Assembly: GCA_019112735.1 (NCBI GenBank)
Contig: DXIS01000019.1
Span: 1-51,187 of the forward strand
DNA from: Candidatus Mediterraneibacter guildfordensis
GTDB lineage: Bacteria > Bacillota > Clostridia > Lachnospirales > Lachnospiraceae
Length of the DNA stretch: 51,187 nucleotides
Reading direction: 5' to 3'
The stretch's first letter is position 1. Every line of letters begins with the position of its first letter. Below, piece by piece: positions 17,026 through 25,417 of this stretch. A program made the position numbers and the translations under genes. A model generated the notes under the pieces. The model did not search any database. It worked only from the letters and a program-made list of their open reading frames with translations, and was not told the origin of the DNA.

Positions 17026-17731
17026 TCCTGCCGTCAGTGGAGATCGTCACCACCTGCCAGGGAATAAACTTTCCGCTTTCCTGAAGCGCCGTCTTCACGG
17101 CATGCTCGATGCCGCCGCAGCAGGGAACTTCCATGCGCACAACGGTGACGCTTCTGATATCGTTATTGGCCAGGATCGCGGTCAGCTTCTCGGAATAGTC
17201 GACGCTGTCCAGCTTCGGGCAGCCGATCAGGGTGACGTGATCCCGGATGAATTCATTGTGAAAATTGCCGTAGGCATAGGCGGTGCAGTCCGCAGCCACC
17301 AGGAGCTTCGCTCCGTTGAAATACGGTGCGTTCACAGGCGCCAGTTTGATCTGGACCGGCCACTGGGAGAGACGGCTTACAGGTGCAGCAGCCGGGAATC
17401 CTTGAGGTGCTTCAGATTCAACGCCTGCTTTTTCCCGGCGGATAGCTCTGGACTGGGAGCCGGGGCATCCGCAAGGCAGGGGCGCTTCGGCTTTTTTCGC
17501 TTTGGCTGCAAGGACAGCCGCTTCATCATAGGCCGGGGCTTCCCGCTCCTCAAATGAAATAGCGTCCGTCGGGCATGCGGGCAGACAGTCGCCCAGTCCG
17601 TCGCAGTAATCTTCGCGGGTGAGTTTTGCTTTCCCGTCTATCATTTCAATCGCGCCTTCGTGGCAGGCTGCTGCACAGGCACCGCAGCCGTTGCATTTCT
17701 CTTCATCAATTTTAATGATTTTTCTGATCAT
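17015..17731 (-). CDS. 4Fe-4S dicluster ferredoxin-like protein
   Basis: The N-terminal 60 residues are a two-cluster ferredoxin: CNGCGACAAACHEGAI and then CDGLGDCLPACPTDAI. A linker with CGCPG follows. The C-terminal half has further cysteines in IGCPKLDS and VPCCGGIEHAV, which may bind another cluster or flavin partner. At 238 residues it is much longer than a plain ferredoxin. Start 17731 is taken because GGAGG is seven bases upstream. It lies between guaD and the carbamate kinase gene, separated from the latter by a terminator, so it is its own unit. An electron-carrier role for the YgfK or xanthine dehydrogenase reactions is inference from position. Confidence 0.8.
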   Translation of the reverse strand: MIRKIIKIDEEKCNGCGACAAACHEGAIEMIDGKAKLTREDYCDGLGDCLPACPTDAISFEEREAPAYDEAAVLAAKAKKAEAPLPCGCPGSQSRAIRREKAGVESEAPQGFPAAAPVSRLSQWPVQIKLAPVNAPYFNGAKLLVAADCTAYAYGNFHNEFIRDHVTLIGCPKLDSVDYSEKLTAILANNDIRSVTVVRMEVPCCGGIEHAVKTALQESGKFIPWQVVTISTDGRIID

Positions 17732-17809
17732 GGTTATTCCTCCGTATTCGTTTTTTGGAACAATCAGAGTATAACAGACTTGTAGGAAATATTCTGTTGC
17801 TATAACAAC

Positions 17810-17857
17810 GAAATGAAAAAATAGTTTCCCCGCCGGCACATGGCAATACCGGCGGGG
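17810..17857 (-). terminator. terminator at the end of the ygeX-arcC arm
   Basis: On the minus strand CCCCGCCGG, 12-base loop, CCGGCGGGG, then AAACTATTTTTTC. Perfect nine-base arms; the T-run is a few bases away from the stem. Confidence 0.75.
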
Positions 17858-17893
17858 ATCTGTGTGTTACATATTTTTAGGAGTTTTTTGCTT

Positions 17894-18838
17894 TTACAGG
17901 TGGATCCTTGTTCCGGTCTTCCCGAGGATCCCGTCTTTTGCTTTTTCAAGCAGGGTGATGAGCGCCTGTCTGCCCGGTTTTGACTCTGCAAAATCCACAG
18001 CCGCCTGGACTTTCGGCAGCATGCTGCCCGGGGCGAAATGCCCTTCGGCGATGTATTGCTTTGCCTCATCAACGGTGATGTCATCCAGCCATTTCTCATC
18101 CGGCTTTCCGTAGTTGACAGCCACTTTTTCAACGGCGGTCAGGATGATGAGGATATCAGCATCCAGTTCTTTTGCCATCAGGCAGCTGGCAAAATCTTTG
18201 TCGATCACCGCGCTGGCGCCTTTTAAGTGATTGCCCTGACGGGTGACGGGAATGCCGCCCCCGCCGCAGGCGATGACTACATCGCCGGAGTCAACCATGT
18301 TGCGGATCGTACCGATCTCGATGATCTCCTGAGGCTTTGGGGAAGCGACCACACGGCGGTAGCCGCGTCCTGCATCTTCCTTCATGATATAGTCGTATTT
18401 TTCAGCCATTATGTCGGCCTGTTCTTTTGTCATAAAGCGTCCGATCGGTTTGGACGGGTGGTCAAATGCCGGATCATCCGGATCGACGCGGACCTGTGTG
18501 ATCATGGTCGCCACCGGGATGTCTGTGATCCCACGGTTTAAAAGCTCTTCGCGGAGCGCGTTCTGCAGGTCGTACCCGATGTACGCCTGGCTCATGGCTA
18601 CGCAGACAGACAGCGGTGTATTCGGCTGCAGCGGGTCTTCATGGGTGAGGGCGATCATGGCGTTGTTGACCATGCCGACCTGGGGTCCGTTCCCGTGTGC
18701 AACGACGACCTCGCAGCCCTCCTGGATCAGGTCCACGATGGCGCGGGAAGTGATCTTCACGGCTTTCATCTGTTCCGGAAGCGTATTGCCGAGGGCGTTT
18801 CCGCCCAGGGCGATGACGATGCGTTTTTTCTTTTCCAT
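17894..18838 (-). CDS. arcC: carbamate kinase
   Basis: It transfers phosphate from carbamoyl phosphate to ADP, giving ATP, carbamate, and then CO2 and ammonia. Conserved parts include IALGGNALG at the N-terminus, VVAHGNGPQVGMVNN, VACGGGGIPV and VIDKDFASCLMA. Length 314 is normal. It is the last gene of the minus-strand arm, 16 bases downstream of ridA. Here it most likely uses carbamoyl phosphate made by the YgeW transcarbamylase instead of the arginine deiminase path, since no arcA is present. This is the ATP-yielding step of the cluster. The E. coli counterpart in the matching gene set is yqeA. Confidence 0.95.
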   Translation of the reverse strand: MEKKKRIVIALGGNALGNTLPEQMKAVKITSRAIVDLIQEGCEVVVAHGNGPQVGMVNNAMIALTHEDPLQPNTPLSVCVAMSQAYIGYDLQNALREELLNRGITDIPVATMITQVRVDPDDPAFDHPSKPIGRFMTKEQADIMAEKYDYIMKEDAGRGYRRVVASPKPQEIIEIGTIRNMVDSGDVVIACGGGGIPVTRQGNHLKGASAVIDKDFASCLMAKELDADILIILTAVEKVAVNYGKPDEKWLDDITVDEAKQYIAEGHFAPGSMLPKVQAAVDFAESKPGRQALITLLEKAKDGILGKTGTRIHL

Positions 18839-18854
18839 ATCAGGCCTCCCGGAT

Positions 18855-19238
18855 CTATGCCTCTTTCACAGCGGCGATCGCCTCTACCTCGCAGAGAACT
18901 CCTTTCGGAAGCGCTTTTACAGCGACGCAGGAGCGCGCCGGTTTCCCGGTGAAATATTTCGCATATACTTCATTGAATGCAGCGAAGTCCGCCATATCCG
19001 CAAGGAAGCAGGTGGTTTTCACAACGTCGGTAAATGCTGCGCCCTGGCTTTCCAGAAGCGCTTTTACATTCTGCATGACCTGTTCTGCCTGCTCTTCGAT
19101 GGTCGTGCCGACCACTTCCCCTGTCTCCGGGGAGAGCGGGATCTGGCCTGAGAAGAAGGCGATGCCGTTCAGGACGATGCCCTGGGAGTACGGTCCGATG
19201 GCTGCAGGTGCATTTTTTGTATCAACGTATTTTAACAT
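18855..19238 (-). CDS. ridA: RidA/YjgF family enamine/imine deaminase
   Basis: RidA hydrolyses 2-aminoacrylate and related imines to keto acids and ammonia. The key Arg is in [14 protein letters not shown], and [11 protein letters not shown] with FFSGQIPL are family hallmarks. The 127-residue length is typical. It sits between ygeW and arcC. YgeX, encoded in the same arm, makes 2-aminoacrylate from diaminopropionate, so a dedicated RidA here makes biochemical sense: it speeds conversion to pyruvate and protects PLP enzymes. That link is inference from context. Confidence 0.93.
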   Translation of the reverse strand: MLKYVDTKNAPAAIGPYSQGIVLNGIAFFSGQIPLSPETGEVVGTTIEEQAEQVMQNVKALLESQGAAFTDVVKTTCFLADMADFAAFNEVYAKYFTGKPARSCVAVKALPKGVLCEVEAIAAVKEA

Positions 19239-19262
19239 AGTCTGTTCTCCTTCTGATGATTC

Positions 19263-20456
19263 TTATTTGAAGATCCTCGGTGTGGATCTTTCTTCCAGTT
19301 TCTTCAGGATGTCAGCCGGATCCGCGAATTTTGCAAGGAAGATCATGGCTGCGATGATGTACGGTTTGTAGCTTGCCTCTTTGTACAGCGGGTCTCTGTA
19401 GCGGTCGAATACGCTTGCGTCAACCTCGCCTTCCTCGCAGCTCACGCCGGTGATGTCTGCCGGCAGACAGTGCAGGTAGAGGGCTTTGCCGTCTTTTGTC
19501 GTCTTCATCAGTTCCTCGGTGCATGCCCAGTCTTTATGCTGCGCGTTCTGTGCGAGGAGTTCTTTCTCCAGTTCTTTGATGCCTTCGAAATCGCCGTTGC
19601 CGTACAGCTCTGTACGTTTTTCCATCGCTGCGAACGGAGCCCAGCTCTTCGGGTATACGATATCAGCGTCTTTGAATGCCTCAGCCATGCTGTTTGTCTT
19701 TGTGAAGGAACCGCCGGATTTCTTTGCGTTCTCGGCAGCCACAGCCTCAACTTCCGGGAATACCTCGTATCCTTCCGGATGTGCAAGGACAACGTCCATT
19801 CCGAAACGGGTCATCAGTCCGATCACGCCCTGGGGAACGGAGAGCGGTTTGCCGTAGGACGGAGAGTATGCCCATGACATGGCGATCTTTTTGCCTTTCA
19901 GGTTCTCAACGCCGCCGAATTCGTGGATGATGTGGAGCATGTCGGCCATGGCCTGCGTCGGATGGTCGATGTCGCACTGCAGGTTTACGAGCGTTGGTTT
20001 CTGCTCCAGGATCCCGTCCTTATTTCCCTGTTTAACAGCGTCTACGACTTCATGCATGTAGGCGTTTCCTTTGCCGATGTACATGTCGTCGCGGATGCCG
20101 ATAACGTCTGCCATGAAGGAGATCATGTTTGCAGTCTCACGCACGGTCTCGCCGTGGGCGATCTGGGATTTGCCCTCGTCCAGATCCTGAACTTCAAGGC
20201 CGAGCAGGTTGCAGGCAGAAGCGAAAGAGAAACGGGTACGTGTGGAATTGTCGCGGAAAAGGGAGATGCCCAGTCCGCTTTCAAATACTTTCGTGGAGAT
20301 GTTGTTCTCTCTCATGTAGCGGAGCGCGTCGGCAACGGTGAAGACCGCTTCCAGTTCGTCGTCCGTTTTCTCCCAGGTCAGGAAGAAGTCGCCTTCGTAC
20401 ATGTCTTTGAAGTTCAGTTTGTTCAGCTTATCGATATAATCCTGTAATGTTTTCAT
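19263..20456 (-). CDS. ygeW: knotted carbamoyltransferase YgeW
   Basis: The carbamoyl phosphate site SLFRDNSTRTRFSFA, the HPTQAMADM motif and HCLPADITG place it in the ATCase/OTCase superfamily. The insertion before KIAMSWAYSPSYGKP is typical of the knotted YgeW group rather than ornithine or aspartate transcarbamylases. In E. coli YgeW is a catabolic transcarbamylase proposed to act on ureido intermediates of purine breakdown, releasing carbamoyl phosphate. Length 397 matches. It lies between ygeY and ridA, with arcC two genes further on, giving an ATP-forming pair. Confidence 0.93.
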   Translation of the reverse strand: MKTLQDYIDKLNKLNFKDMYEGDFFLTWEKTDDELEAVFTVADALRYMRENNISTKVFESGLGISLFRDNSTRTRFSFASACNLLGLEVQDLDEGKSQIAHGETVRETANMISFMADVIGIRDDMYIGKGNAYMHEVVDAVKQGNKDGILEQKPTLVNLQCDIDHPTQAMADMLHIIHEFGGVENLKGKKIAMSWAYSPSYGKPLSVPQGVIGLMTRFGMDVVLAHPEGYEVFPEVEAVAAENAKKSGGSFTKTNSMAEAFKDADIVYPKSWAPFAAMEKRTELYGNGDFEGIKELEKELLAQNAQHKDWACTEELMKTTKDGKALYLHCLPADITGVSCEEGEVDASVFDRYRDPLYKEASYKPYIIAAMIFLAKFADPADILKKLEERSTPRIFK

Positions 20457-20489
20457 TTTGATTTGTCCTCCTTGAATATGAAATGTATT

Positions 20490-21800
20490 TTATTCACAGT
20501 AGCATCCCGGCAGTGCCGCGTATACAGCTGCGCATGTTACCAGATCCTGTTTCCATGTCTTTTCGTTGGGGGCGTGTGCCTGCGCCTCGGCGCCCGGTCC
20601 GAACCCGATGCAGGGAATGCCGTTCCTTCCCATGATGGATACGCCGTTTGTGGAGAAAGTCCATTTGTCAGTGAGCGGGCGGCTCTGGCGCATTTCCAGT
20701 GTCTCGGGCGCGCCGATCCTCTTCTCGCCGTAGAGGGAGATGTATGCTTTTTCAAGCGCTTTTGTCACTTTGTGGTCTTTCGGGATCGCCCATGTCGGGA
20801 AATAGCATTCAATCTCGTATACACATCCGGTGTAGGACGGGCGGTCGTAGTTGTACATGGATACGACGACGTCGTCCCCGTATTTCTGTACGCTCGGGAG
20901 TGCGCGGATCTCATCCAGGCAGCTCTCCCATGTCTCGCCGAAGGTCATGCGGCGGTCAAGGGATACCGCGCAGGAATCCGCTACCGCACAGCGGCTCGGG
21001 GAGGTGTAGAAGATCTGGGATACGGTAATGGTGCCGCGGCCCAGGAAGCGTGCCTCCTCCCAGTCCGGATTGTATTTCGGGTTGAGCATCTTTACAAGGC
21101 CCTTGATCTCTGTTTCGTCCGCGTCATCATTTTCGTTGAGGGCGCGTACGTCCTGAAGAATGTCCGCCATCTTGTAGATCGCGTTGTCGCCGCGCTCCGG
21201 TGCGGATCCGTGGCAGGAAACGCCTTTCACATCCACGCGGATCTCCATGCGTCCGCGCTGCCCGCGGTAGATGCCGCCGTCTGTAGGCTCTGTGGATACG
21301 ACGAATTCCGGACGGATCTTGTCTTCATTGATAATGTACTGCCAGCACAGGCCGTCGCAGTCTTCTTCCTGAACGGTTCCAACGACCATGATCTTACAGC
21401 CTTCCGGGATCAGATCCATATCTTTCATGATCCGCGCTCCGTATACTGCGGATACGATGCCGCCGCACTGGTCGGACACGCCGCGTCCGCCGATCTCGGT
21501 GTCGTTCTCATATCCCTCATAGGGATCGAAGTTCCAGTTGTCAATGTTTCCGATGCCCACGGTATCGATATGTGCATCGTATGCGATGATCTTATCGCCT
21601 GTTCCCATGTAGCCGATGACATTTCCCTGGGGATCGATGATGACTTCGTCGAAGTCCAGTTTCTTCATCTCTGCGGCGATGGTGTCGATGTGCGCTTTCT
21701 CATCGCAGCTCTCGCCCGGATTCTTCACGATGGCGCGAAGGAATGCGGTCATGTCTGTCTGGTAAGCCTGTGCAGCTTCTTTGATCTTGTTAAAATCCAT
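20490..21800 (-). CDS. ygeY: YgeY family M20 hydrolase
   Basis: This M20-type metallohydrolase shows [12 protein letters not shown] (His ligand, catalytic Asp), [25 protein letters not shown] (general-base Glu), and a C-terminal ligand region near [17 protein letters not shown]. It belongs to the YgeY group named for linkage to selenium-dependent molybdenum hydroxylases. It probably removes a carbamoyl or ureido group from an amino acid intermediate such as ureido-aminopropionate before YgeX acts; this substrate is inference. Start 21800 is chosen because AAGGAGAG lies eight bases upstream, giving 436 residues. It is 44 bases after ygeX. Confidence 0.9.
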   Translation of the reverse strand: MDFNKIKEAAQAYQTDMTAFLRAIVKNPGESCDEKAHIDTIAAEMKKLDFDEVIIDPQGNVIGYMGTGDKIIAYDAHIDTVGIGNIDNWNFDPYEGYENDTEIGGRGVSDQCGGIVSAVYGARIMKDMDLIPEGCKIMVVGTVQEEDCDGLCWQYIINEDKIRPEFVVSTEPTDGGIYRGQRGRMEIRVDVKGVSCHGSAPERGDNAIYKMADILQDVRALNENDDADETEIKGLVKMLNPKYNPDWEEARFLGRGTITVSQIFYTSPSRCAVADSCAVSLDRRMTFGETWESCLDEIRALPSVQKYGDDVVVSMYNYDRPSYTGCVYEIECYFPTWAIPKDHKVTKALEKAYISLYGEKRIGAPETLEMRQSRPLTDKWTFSTNGVSIMGRNGIPCIGFGPGAEAQAHAPNEKTWKQDLVTCAAVYAALPGCYCE

Positions 21801-21844
21801 GTCTGTTCTCTCCTTTTCTTTTTTGAATCTATGAACCTGTTTTG

Positions 21845-23050
21845 TTATCTGTCGTTTCCGCCCCATACGATGGATTCATACCGTTCCGGATCCGTGTCGC
21901 CTTCGGTGGAGAAGAGCAGGACTTTTGAATGCTCATCCAGCCCCAGATGTTCCCTCAGCGGTCTGTATTCATCCATGGTCATGATGCACGCCAGTGTTCC
22001 GAACGGCGCGGCTCCGGATTCTCCGGAGGTTACCGGCTGGTCGCCTTTCACAGGCGCCGCCAGCATGCGCATGCCCCTTGCCGCTACCCAGTCAGGCGAA
22101 GCGACAAATGTATCTACATGATTTTTCAGGATGTCCCAGGAAATGGTATTCGGTTCGCCGCAGGCAAGTCCGGCCATGATCGTAACCATGTCGCCGTCTA
22201 CGATGCGGATCTCGCCGTCCCCGGCTGCAGCGCCTTTGTACAGGCAGGCAGCAGCCTCCGCTTCCACGACGATCACTTTAGGCGGATTGTCCGGATAACG
22301 GTTGGCGAAATATCCCTGGACTGCCCCGGCAAGAGATCCTACGCCGGCCTGGATGAATACATGGGTCGGACGCTCGCAGTCATAATCGTGGAGCTGCTCG
22401 TCCGCCTCCATTGCCATGGTGCCGTATCCCTGCATGATCCAGGACGGGATCTCCTCGTAGCCGTCCCAGGCGGTATCCTGTACCATGACGCCGTTTTCTG
22501 TCTTTTCCGCCATGGCATTTGCCATGCGCACGCATTCATCGTAATTGCATTCCTCAATGGTTGCCTGTGCGCCCTCAGCGAGGATGTTGTTCAGTCTTGT
22601 CTGCGTGCTTCCTTTCGGCATGAGGACGACGGCTTTCTGTCCCAGTTTGTTGGCGGCCCATGCAACGCCGCGGCCGTGGTTGCCGTCTGTGGCAGTAAAG
22701 AAAGTCGCCTGTCCGAATTCTTCTCTCAGTTTATCGGAAGTAAGGACGCTGTAGGGAAGCTCGGATACATCTTTTCCGGTCTGCTTCGCAATGTAGCGGG
22801 CCATGGCAAATGACCCTCCCAGTACCTTGAACGCGTTGAGGCCGAAGCGGTAGGACTCATCCTTCACGTAGACCTCGCCCAGTCCGAGGCGCGCCGCCAT
22901 ATGGTCGAGCTTTGCCAGCGGCGTTACGCTGTACTGGGGAAAGCTTTCGTGGAAGGCGCGGGCTTTGCGGATCTCGTCCAGGCCCATTACCTTCAGGTTG
23001 GCGTCTGCTGTCTTCGGCATCTTGTTTACTGCCCATTTGATCGTTTCCAT
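21845..23050 (-). CDS. ygeX: 2,3-diaminopropionate ammonia-lyase
   Basis: The PLP-dependent fold-type II enzyme converts 2,3-diaminopropionate to pyruvate and two ammonia. The PLP lysine is K75 in [14 protein letters not shown]; the phosphate-binding glycine loop lies in [13 protein letters not shown]. At 401 residues it equals YgeX of E. coli and Salmonella. Its start follows AAAAAGGAGG. It is the first enzyme gene of the minus-strand arm, about 97 bases after the regulator gene, and that gap has a striking paired structure. It would form the final carbon product of purine breakdown, pyruvate. Confidence 0.95.
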   Translation of the reverse strand: METIKWAVNKMPKTADANLKVMGLDEIRKARAFHESFPQYSVTPLAKLDHMAARLGLGEVYVKDESYRFGLNAFKVLGGSFAMARYIAKQTGKDVSELPYSVLTSDKLREEFGQATFFTATDGNHGRGVAWAANKLGQKAVVLMPKGSTQTRLNNILAEGAQATIEECNYDECVRMANAMAEKTENGVMVQDTAWDGYEEIPSWIMQGYGTMAMEADEQLHDYDCERPTHVFIQAGVGSLAGAVQGYFANRYPDNPPKVIVVEAEAAACLYKGAAAGDGEIRIVDGDMVTIMAGLACGEPNTISWDILKNHVDTFVASPDWVAARGMRMLAAPVKGDQPVTSGESGAAPFGTLACIMTMDEYRPLREHLGLDEHSKVLLFSTEGDTDPERYESIVWGGNDR

Positions 23051-23087
23051 CGTGGAACCTCCTTTTTATAATATTGAGATGAATTGA

Positions 23088-23152
23088 GATGATCGTGCCC
23101 AGCTCGAATCCGCCGCAAAGCGGCTCCTTCTCGCTGATGGCGGCCGATCATC
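23088..23152 (-). other. nested inverted repeat / structured mRNA leader between the regulator and ygeX
   Basis: On the minus strand, GATGATCG (23145-23152) pairs with CGATCATC (23088-23095) and closes an inner hairpin. The inner arms read CAGC-GA-GAA-GGA-GCCGC and GCGGC-GGA-TTC-GA-GCTG around a TTT loop. The mismatched GA/GA steps would be stable sheared pairs only in minus-strand RNA. No T-run follows, so it is not a normal terminator. It overlaps the regulator stop codon. Confidence 0.5.
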
Positions 23153-23795
23153 CTTTGTCCATATAGCTGTACAGTGTAAATTTTGATATCCCCAGCAGGG
23201 ATGAGACTTTGTCGCCGGATTTTGTGATGAGGAATGCGCCGGCGTTGTTCAGGTACTGCACGACTGCGACTTTGTCATCCTTGGTCATGAGCGCCACTGG
23301 TTTTCCGATCCTTGCGATGGCCTGTTCGATCAGCATATCCAGAAGTTCTGTGACACTGTGCGTGATCTTCTGAGGTGAATCGGAAGACTTCTCTTTTTCA
23401 TCTTCATCGCGATGTATCTTCATCAGTCCTTTGATGGTGGTTTCTGCCGCCAGCAGAGTAGTGATGTCATAATTAATGGAAAAAAGATAATTGACCCTGC
23501 CTTTTTCATCCCGGATATAGAGGGTGCTGGATTTGAGGATCCGGCCATCCTCTGTCCTGGTAAGATATGCAAGACGGTCCTGAAGCTTTTCCGGGTCTGT
23601 GCGCAGCGTTTCAAGCACGATCCCGGACGGGCCGTCGCCTGTGTGGCGGTTGGATACGTGACCGTTCTCAATATAAACAATAGAATTTTCTAAATCTTTT
23701 TTAGACAGATCGTGGATCACAACTTCGCAGGAACTGCCGAACTGAACAGCCATGCCGTGTGCAAGCTGTTTTAAAAAATCCAGATTCTGAGCCAT
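23148..23795 (-). CDS. YheO-like PAS plus HTH transcriptional regulator
   Basis: The N-terminal PAS-like YheO domain (residues about 5-115) has the typical SSCEVVIHDLS and IVYIENGHVSNRHTGDGP segments and a YLFSINYDIT strand. The C-terminal HTH of the HTH_22 type ends in KVSSLLGISKFTLYSYMDKG. Such proteins sense a small ligand through the PAS domain. It starts at 23795, where GGGTGAG lies upstream, giving 215 residues. It is divergent from ssnA and leads the ygeX arm, so it is the natural local regulator, probably sensing a purine. Palindromic sites lie between it and ssnA. Confidence 0.87.
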   Translation of the reverse strand: MAQNLDFLKQLAHGMAVQFGSSCEVVIHDLSKKDLENSIVYIENGHVSNRHTGDGPSGIVLETLRTDPEKLQDRLAYLTRTEDGRILKSSTLYIRDEKGRVNYLFSINYDITTLLAAETTIKGLMKIHRDEDEKEKSSDSPQKITHSVTELLDMLIEQAIARIGKPVALMTKDDKVAVVQYLNNAGAFLITKSGDKVSSLLGISKFTLYSYMDKG

Positions 23796-23898
23796 TTTCT
23801 CACCCGCCTTTCTGTATGACCGTGATGGGAAAATTTGTTGTTGATGTGTTGCCTTTAAACTAATCATAGCATAAAAAAAAACAGAGTCAATACTTTTT

Positions 23899-23913
23899 CT
23901 AAAAAATTTTTAG
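23899..23913. promoter_or_regulatory. candidate operator 1, CTAAAAA-A-TTTTTAG palindrome
   Basis: Seven-base arms around one central base, preceded by TT so that the left half-site reads TTCTAAA. It lies in the divergent regulator/ssnA intergenic region, a few bases from a second palindrome with the same half-site. Confidence 0.45.
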
Positions 23914-23916
23914 GTG

Positions 23917-23935
23917 TTCTAAAAATCATTTAGAA
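23917..23935. promoter_or_regulatory. candidate operator 2, TTCTAAA-N5-TTTAGAA palindrome
   Basis: Perfect seven-base arms with a five-base spacer, sharing the TTCTAAA half-site with operator 1. It ends seven bases before the -35 box of the ssnA promoter, a placement suited to an activator or repressor. Confidence 0.5.
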
Positions 23936-23941
23936 ATTGTG

Positions 23942-23970
23942 TTGCATTTATACAATATTAATGTTATTCT
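23942..23970 (+). promoter_or_regulatory. promoter of the ssnA-xdh arm
   Basis: TTGCAT, 17 bases, TATTCT. It lies just after the TTCTAAA palindromes and before the structured leader, with a predicted start near 23977. Confidence 0.55.
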
Positions 23971-23986
23971 ATAGTCAGTGACAGGG

Positions 23987-24029
23987 CTTAGTGTGCGATT
24001 TGCACAGAAATCCGCGAGAGTGCACTAAG
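23987..24029 (+). ncRNA. compact structured 5' leader of ssnA, possible ligand-sensing RNA
   Basis: CTTAGTGTGC (23987-23996) and GTGCACTAAG (24020-24029) form a ten-pair RNA stem including two G-U pairs. Inside, GATTT (23997) and AAATC (24008) form a second five-pair stem with loop GCACAG. The seven bases CGCGAGA are left unpaired on the 3' side only. Two stems with a one-sided purine-rich internal loop is the architecture of some small purine aptamers. No terminator follows; the ribosome site is about 20 bases further on, so control would be at translation. The class is not established. Confidence 0.45.
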
Positions 24030-24066
24030 AACGGTATGTATAAAATAAATAAAAGGAGAACAGGAC

Positions 24067-25398
24067 ATGCTGGTTTTAGGAAACGGAAAAGTGATCACCA
24101 GAGACCCTGCCTGCCCGCTGATCGAGAACGGCGCGGTGGCGGTTGACGGGACCGCAATCTGCAGGGTCGGCAGGACGGAAGAGATCAGGAATGCATATCC
24201 GGATGCGGAGTATATCGACGCAAAAGGCGGGCTGATCATGCCGGGATTCATCAATGTACACGAACATATTTACAGCTCATTTGCAAGAGGGCTTTCTATT
24301 AAAGGATATGATCCGAAAGGGTTCCTCGATATCCTGGACGGCCAGTGGTGGACCATTGACCGGAATCTCACCCTGCATGACACTTATTTAAGTGCCATGG
24401 CAACCTATATCGACTGTATCCGGAACGGCGTGACGACGATCTTTGACCATCATGCGAGCTTCGGGGCCATCCGGGGGTCGCTCTTTGAGATCGAGAAGGC
24501 GGCGAGAGAGACGGGCGTGCGCTCCTGTCTGTGCTATGAGGTGTCGGACCGGGACGGCATGGATAAGGCGCGGGATTCTGTGATGGAAAATGCGGAATTC
24601 ATCCGTCATGCACTGGCGGACGACAGCGGGATGATCGCCGGTATGATGGGCATGCATGCGCAGTTTACGATCTCGGATGAAACGATGGAGCTGGCTGCGG
24701 TCAATAAGCCCGATGAGGTCGGATATCACATCCATGTGGCGGAGGGGATCGAGGATCTCCATCACTGCCTGAAGCACTACGGCAAACGGATCGTGGACCG
24801 GCTCATGGATCACGGGATCCTGGGAGAGAAGACGCTGCTCGGGCACTGCATTTACATCAATCCCCACGAGATGGAGCTGATCAAAGAGACGGATACGATG
24901 GTCGTACACAATCCGGAGTCCAACATGGGCAATGCCTGCGGATGCCCGCCGACCATGGAACTGGTGCACCGGGGGATCCTGACCGGTCTGGGGACTGACG
25001 GCTATACCCACGATATGACGGAATCCTGGAAAGTGGCCAACATCCTGCACAAGCACCACCTCTGCGATCCCAATGCGGCATGGGGTGAGGTTCCGCAGAT
25101 GCTCTTCGAGAATAATGCGAAGATTGCGGGCAGATACTTTAAGCAGGAACTGGGCGTGCTGAAAGAGGGCGCGGCCGCGGATGTGATCATCGTGGATTAC
25201 GATCCGCTCACACCGCTTACGGCGGCGAATATCAACAGCCATCTCCTGTTCGGCGTGACCGGGCATGATGTGGTGACGACCGTGGCGAACGGGGAAGTGG
25301 TTATGAAGGACCGCCGTCTTACGAAGATCGACACGGCGAAGGTAATGGCCGACTGCAGACAGGCGGCAAAAGAACTGGCAGACAGAATCAATGCATGA
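24067..25398 (+). CDS. ssnA: SsnA family aminohydrolase
   Basis: A metal-dependent amidohydrolase of 443 residues with ligands in PGFINVHEHIYS, YHIHVAEG, LGHCIYI and GTDGYTHDM. It belongs to the SsnA group, which is consistently found with ygfK, ygeW/X/Y and xanthine dehydrogenase genes and is related to guanine deaminase and chlorohydrolase-type enzymes. It is thought to hydrolyse or deaminate a purine-derived ring; the exact substrate is not known from sequence. AAAAGGAG lies upstream. It leads the plus-strand arm after a possible structured leader. Confidence 0.9.
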   Translation: MLVLGNGKVITRDPACPLIENGAVAVDGTAICRVGRTEEIRNAYPDAEYIDAKGGLIMPGFINVHEHIYSSFARGLSIKGYDPKGFLDILDGQWWTIDRNLTLHDTYLSAMATYIDCIRNGVTTIFDHHASFGAIRGSLFEIEKAARETGVRSCLCYEVSDRDGMDKARDSVMENAEFIRHALADDSGMIAGMMGMHAQFTISDETMELAAVNKPDEVGYHIHVAEGIEDLHHCLKHYGKRIVDRLMDHGILGEKTLLGHCIYINPHEMELIKETDTMVVHNPESNMGNACGCPPTMELVHRGILTGLGTDGYTHDMTESWKVANILHKHHLCDPNAAWGEVPQMLFENNAKIAGRYFKQELGVLKEGAAADVIIVDYDPLTPLTAANINSHLLFGVTGHDVVTTVANGEVVMKDRRLTKIDTAKVMADCRQAAKELADRINA

Positions 25399-25417
25399 CA
25401 GGAAAGGAAAAACAACA

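Noticed and set aside
20463-22121. A 552-residue plus-strand open frame opposite ygeY and the end of ygeX
   Set aside because: Antisense shadow of two strongly supported genes, with unnatural composition.
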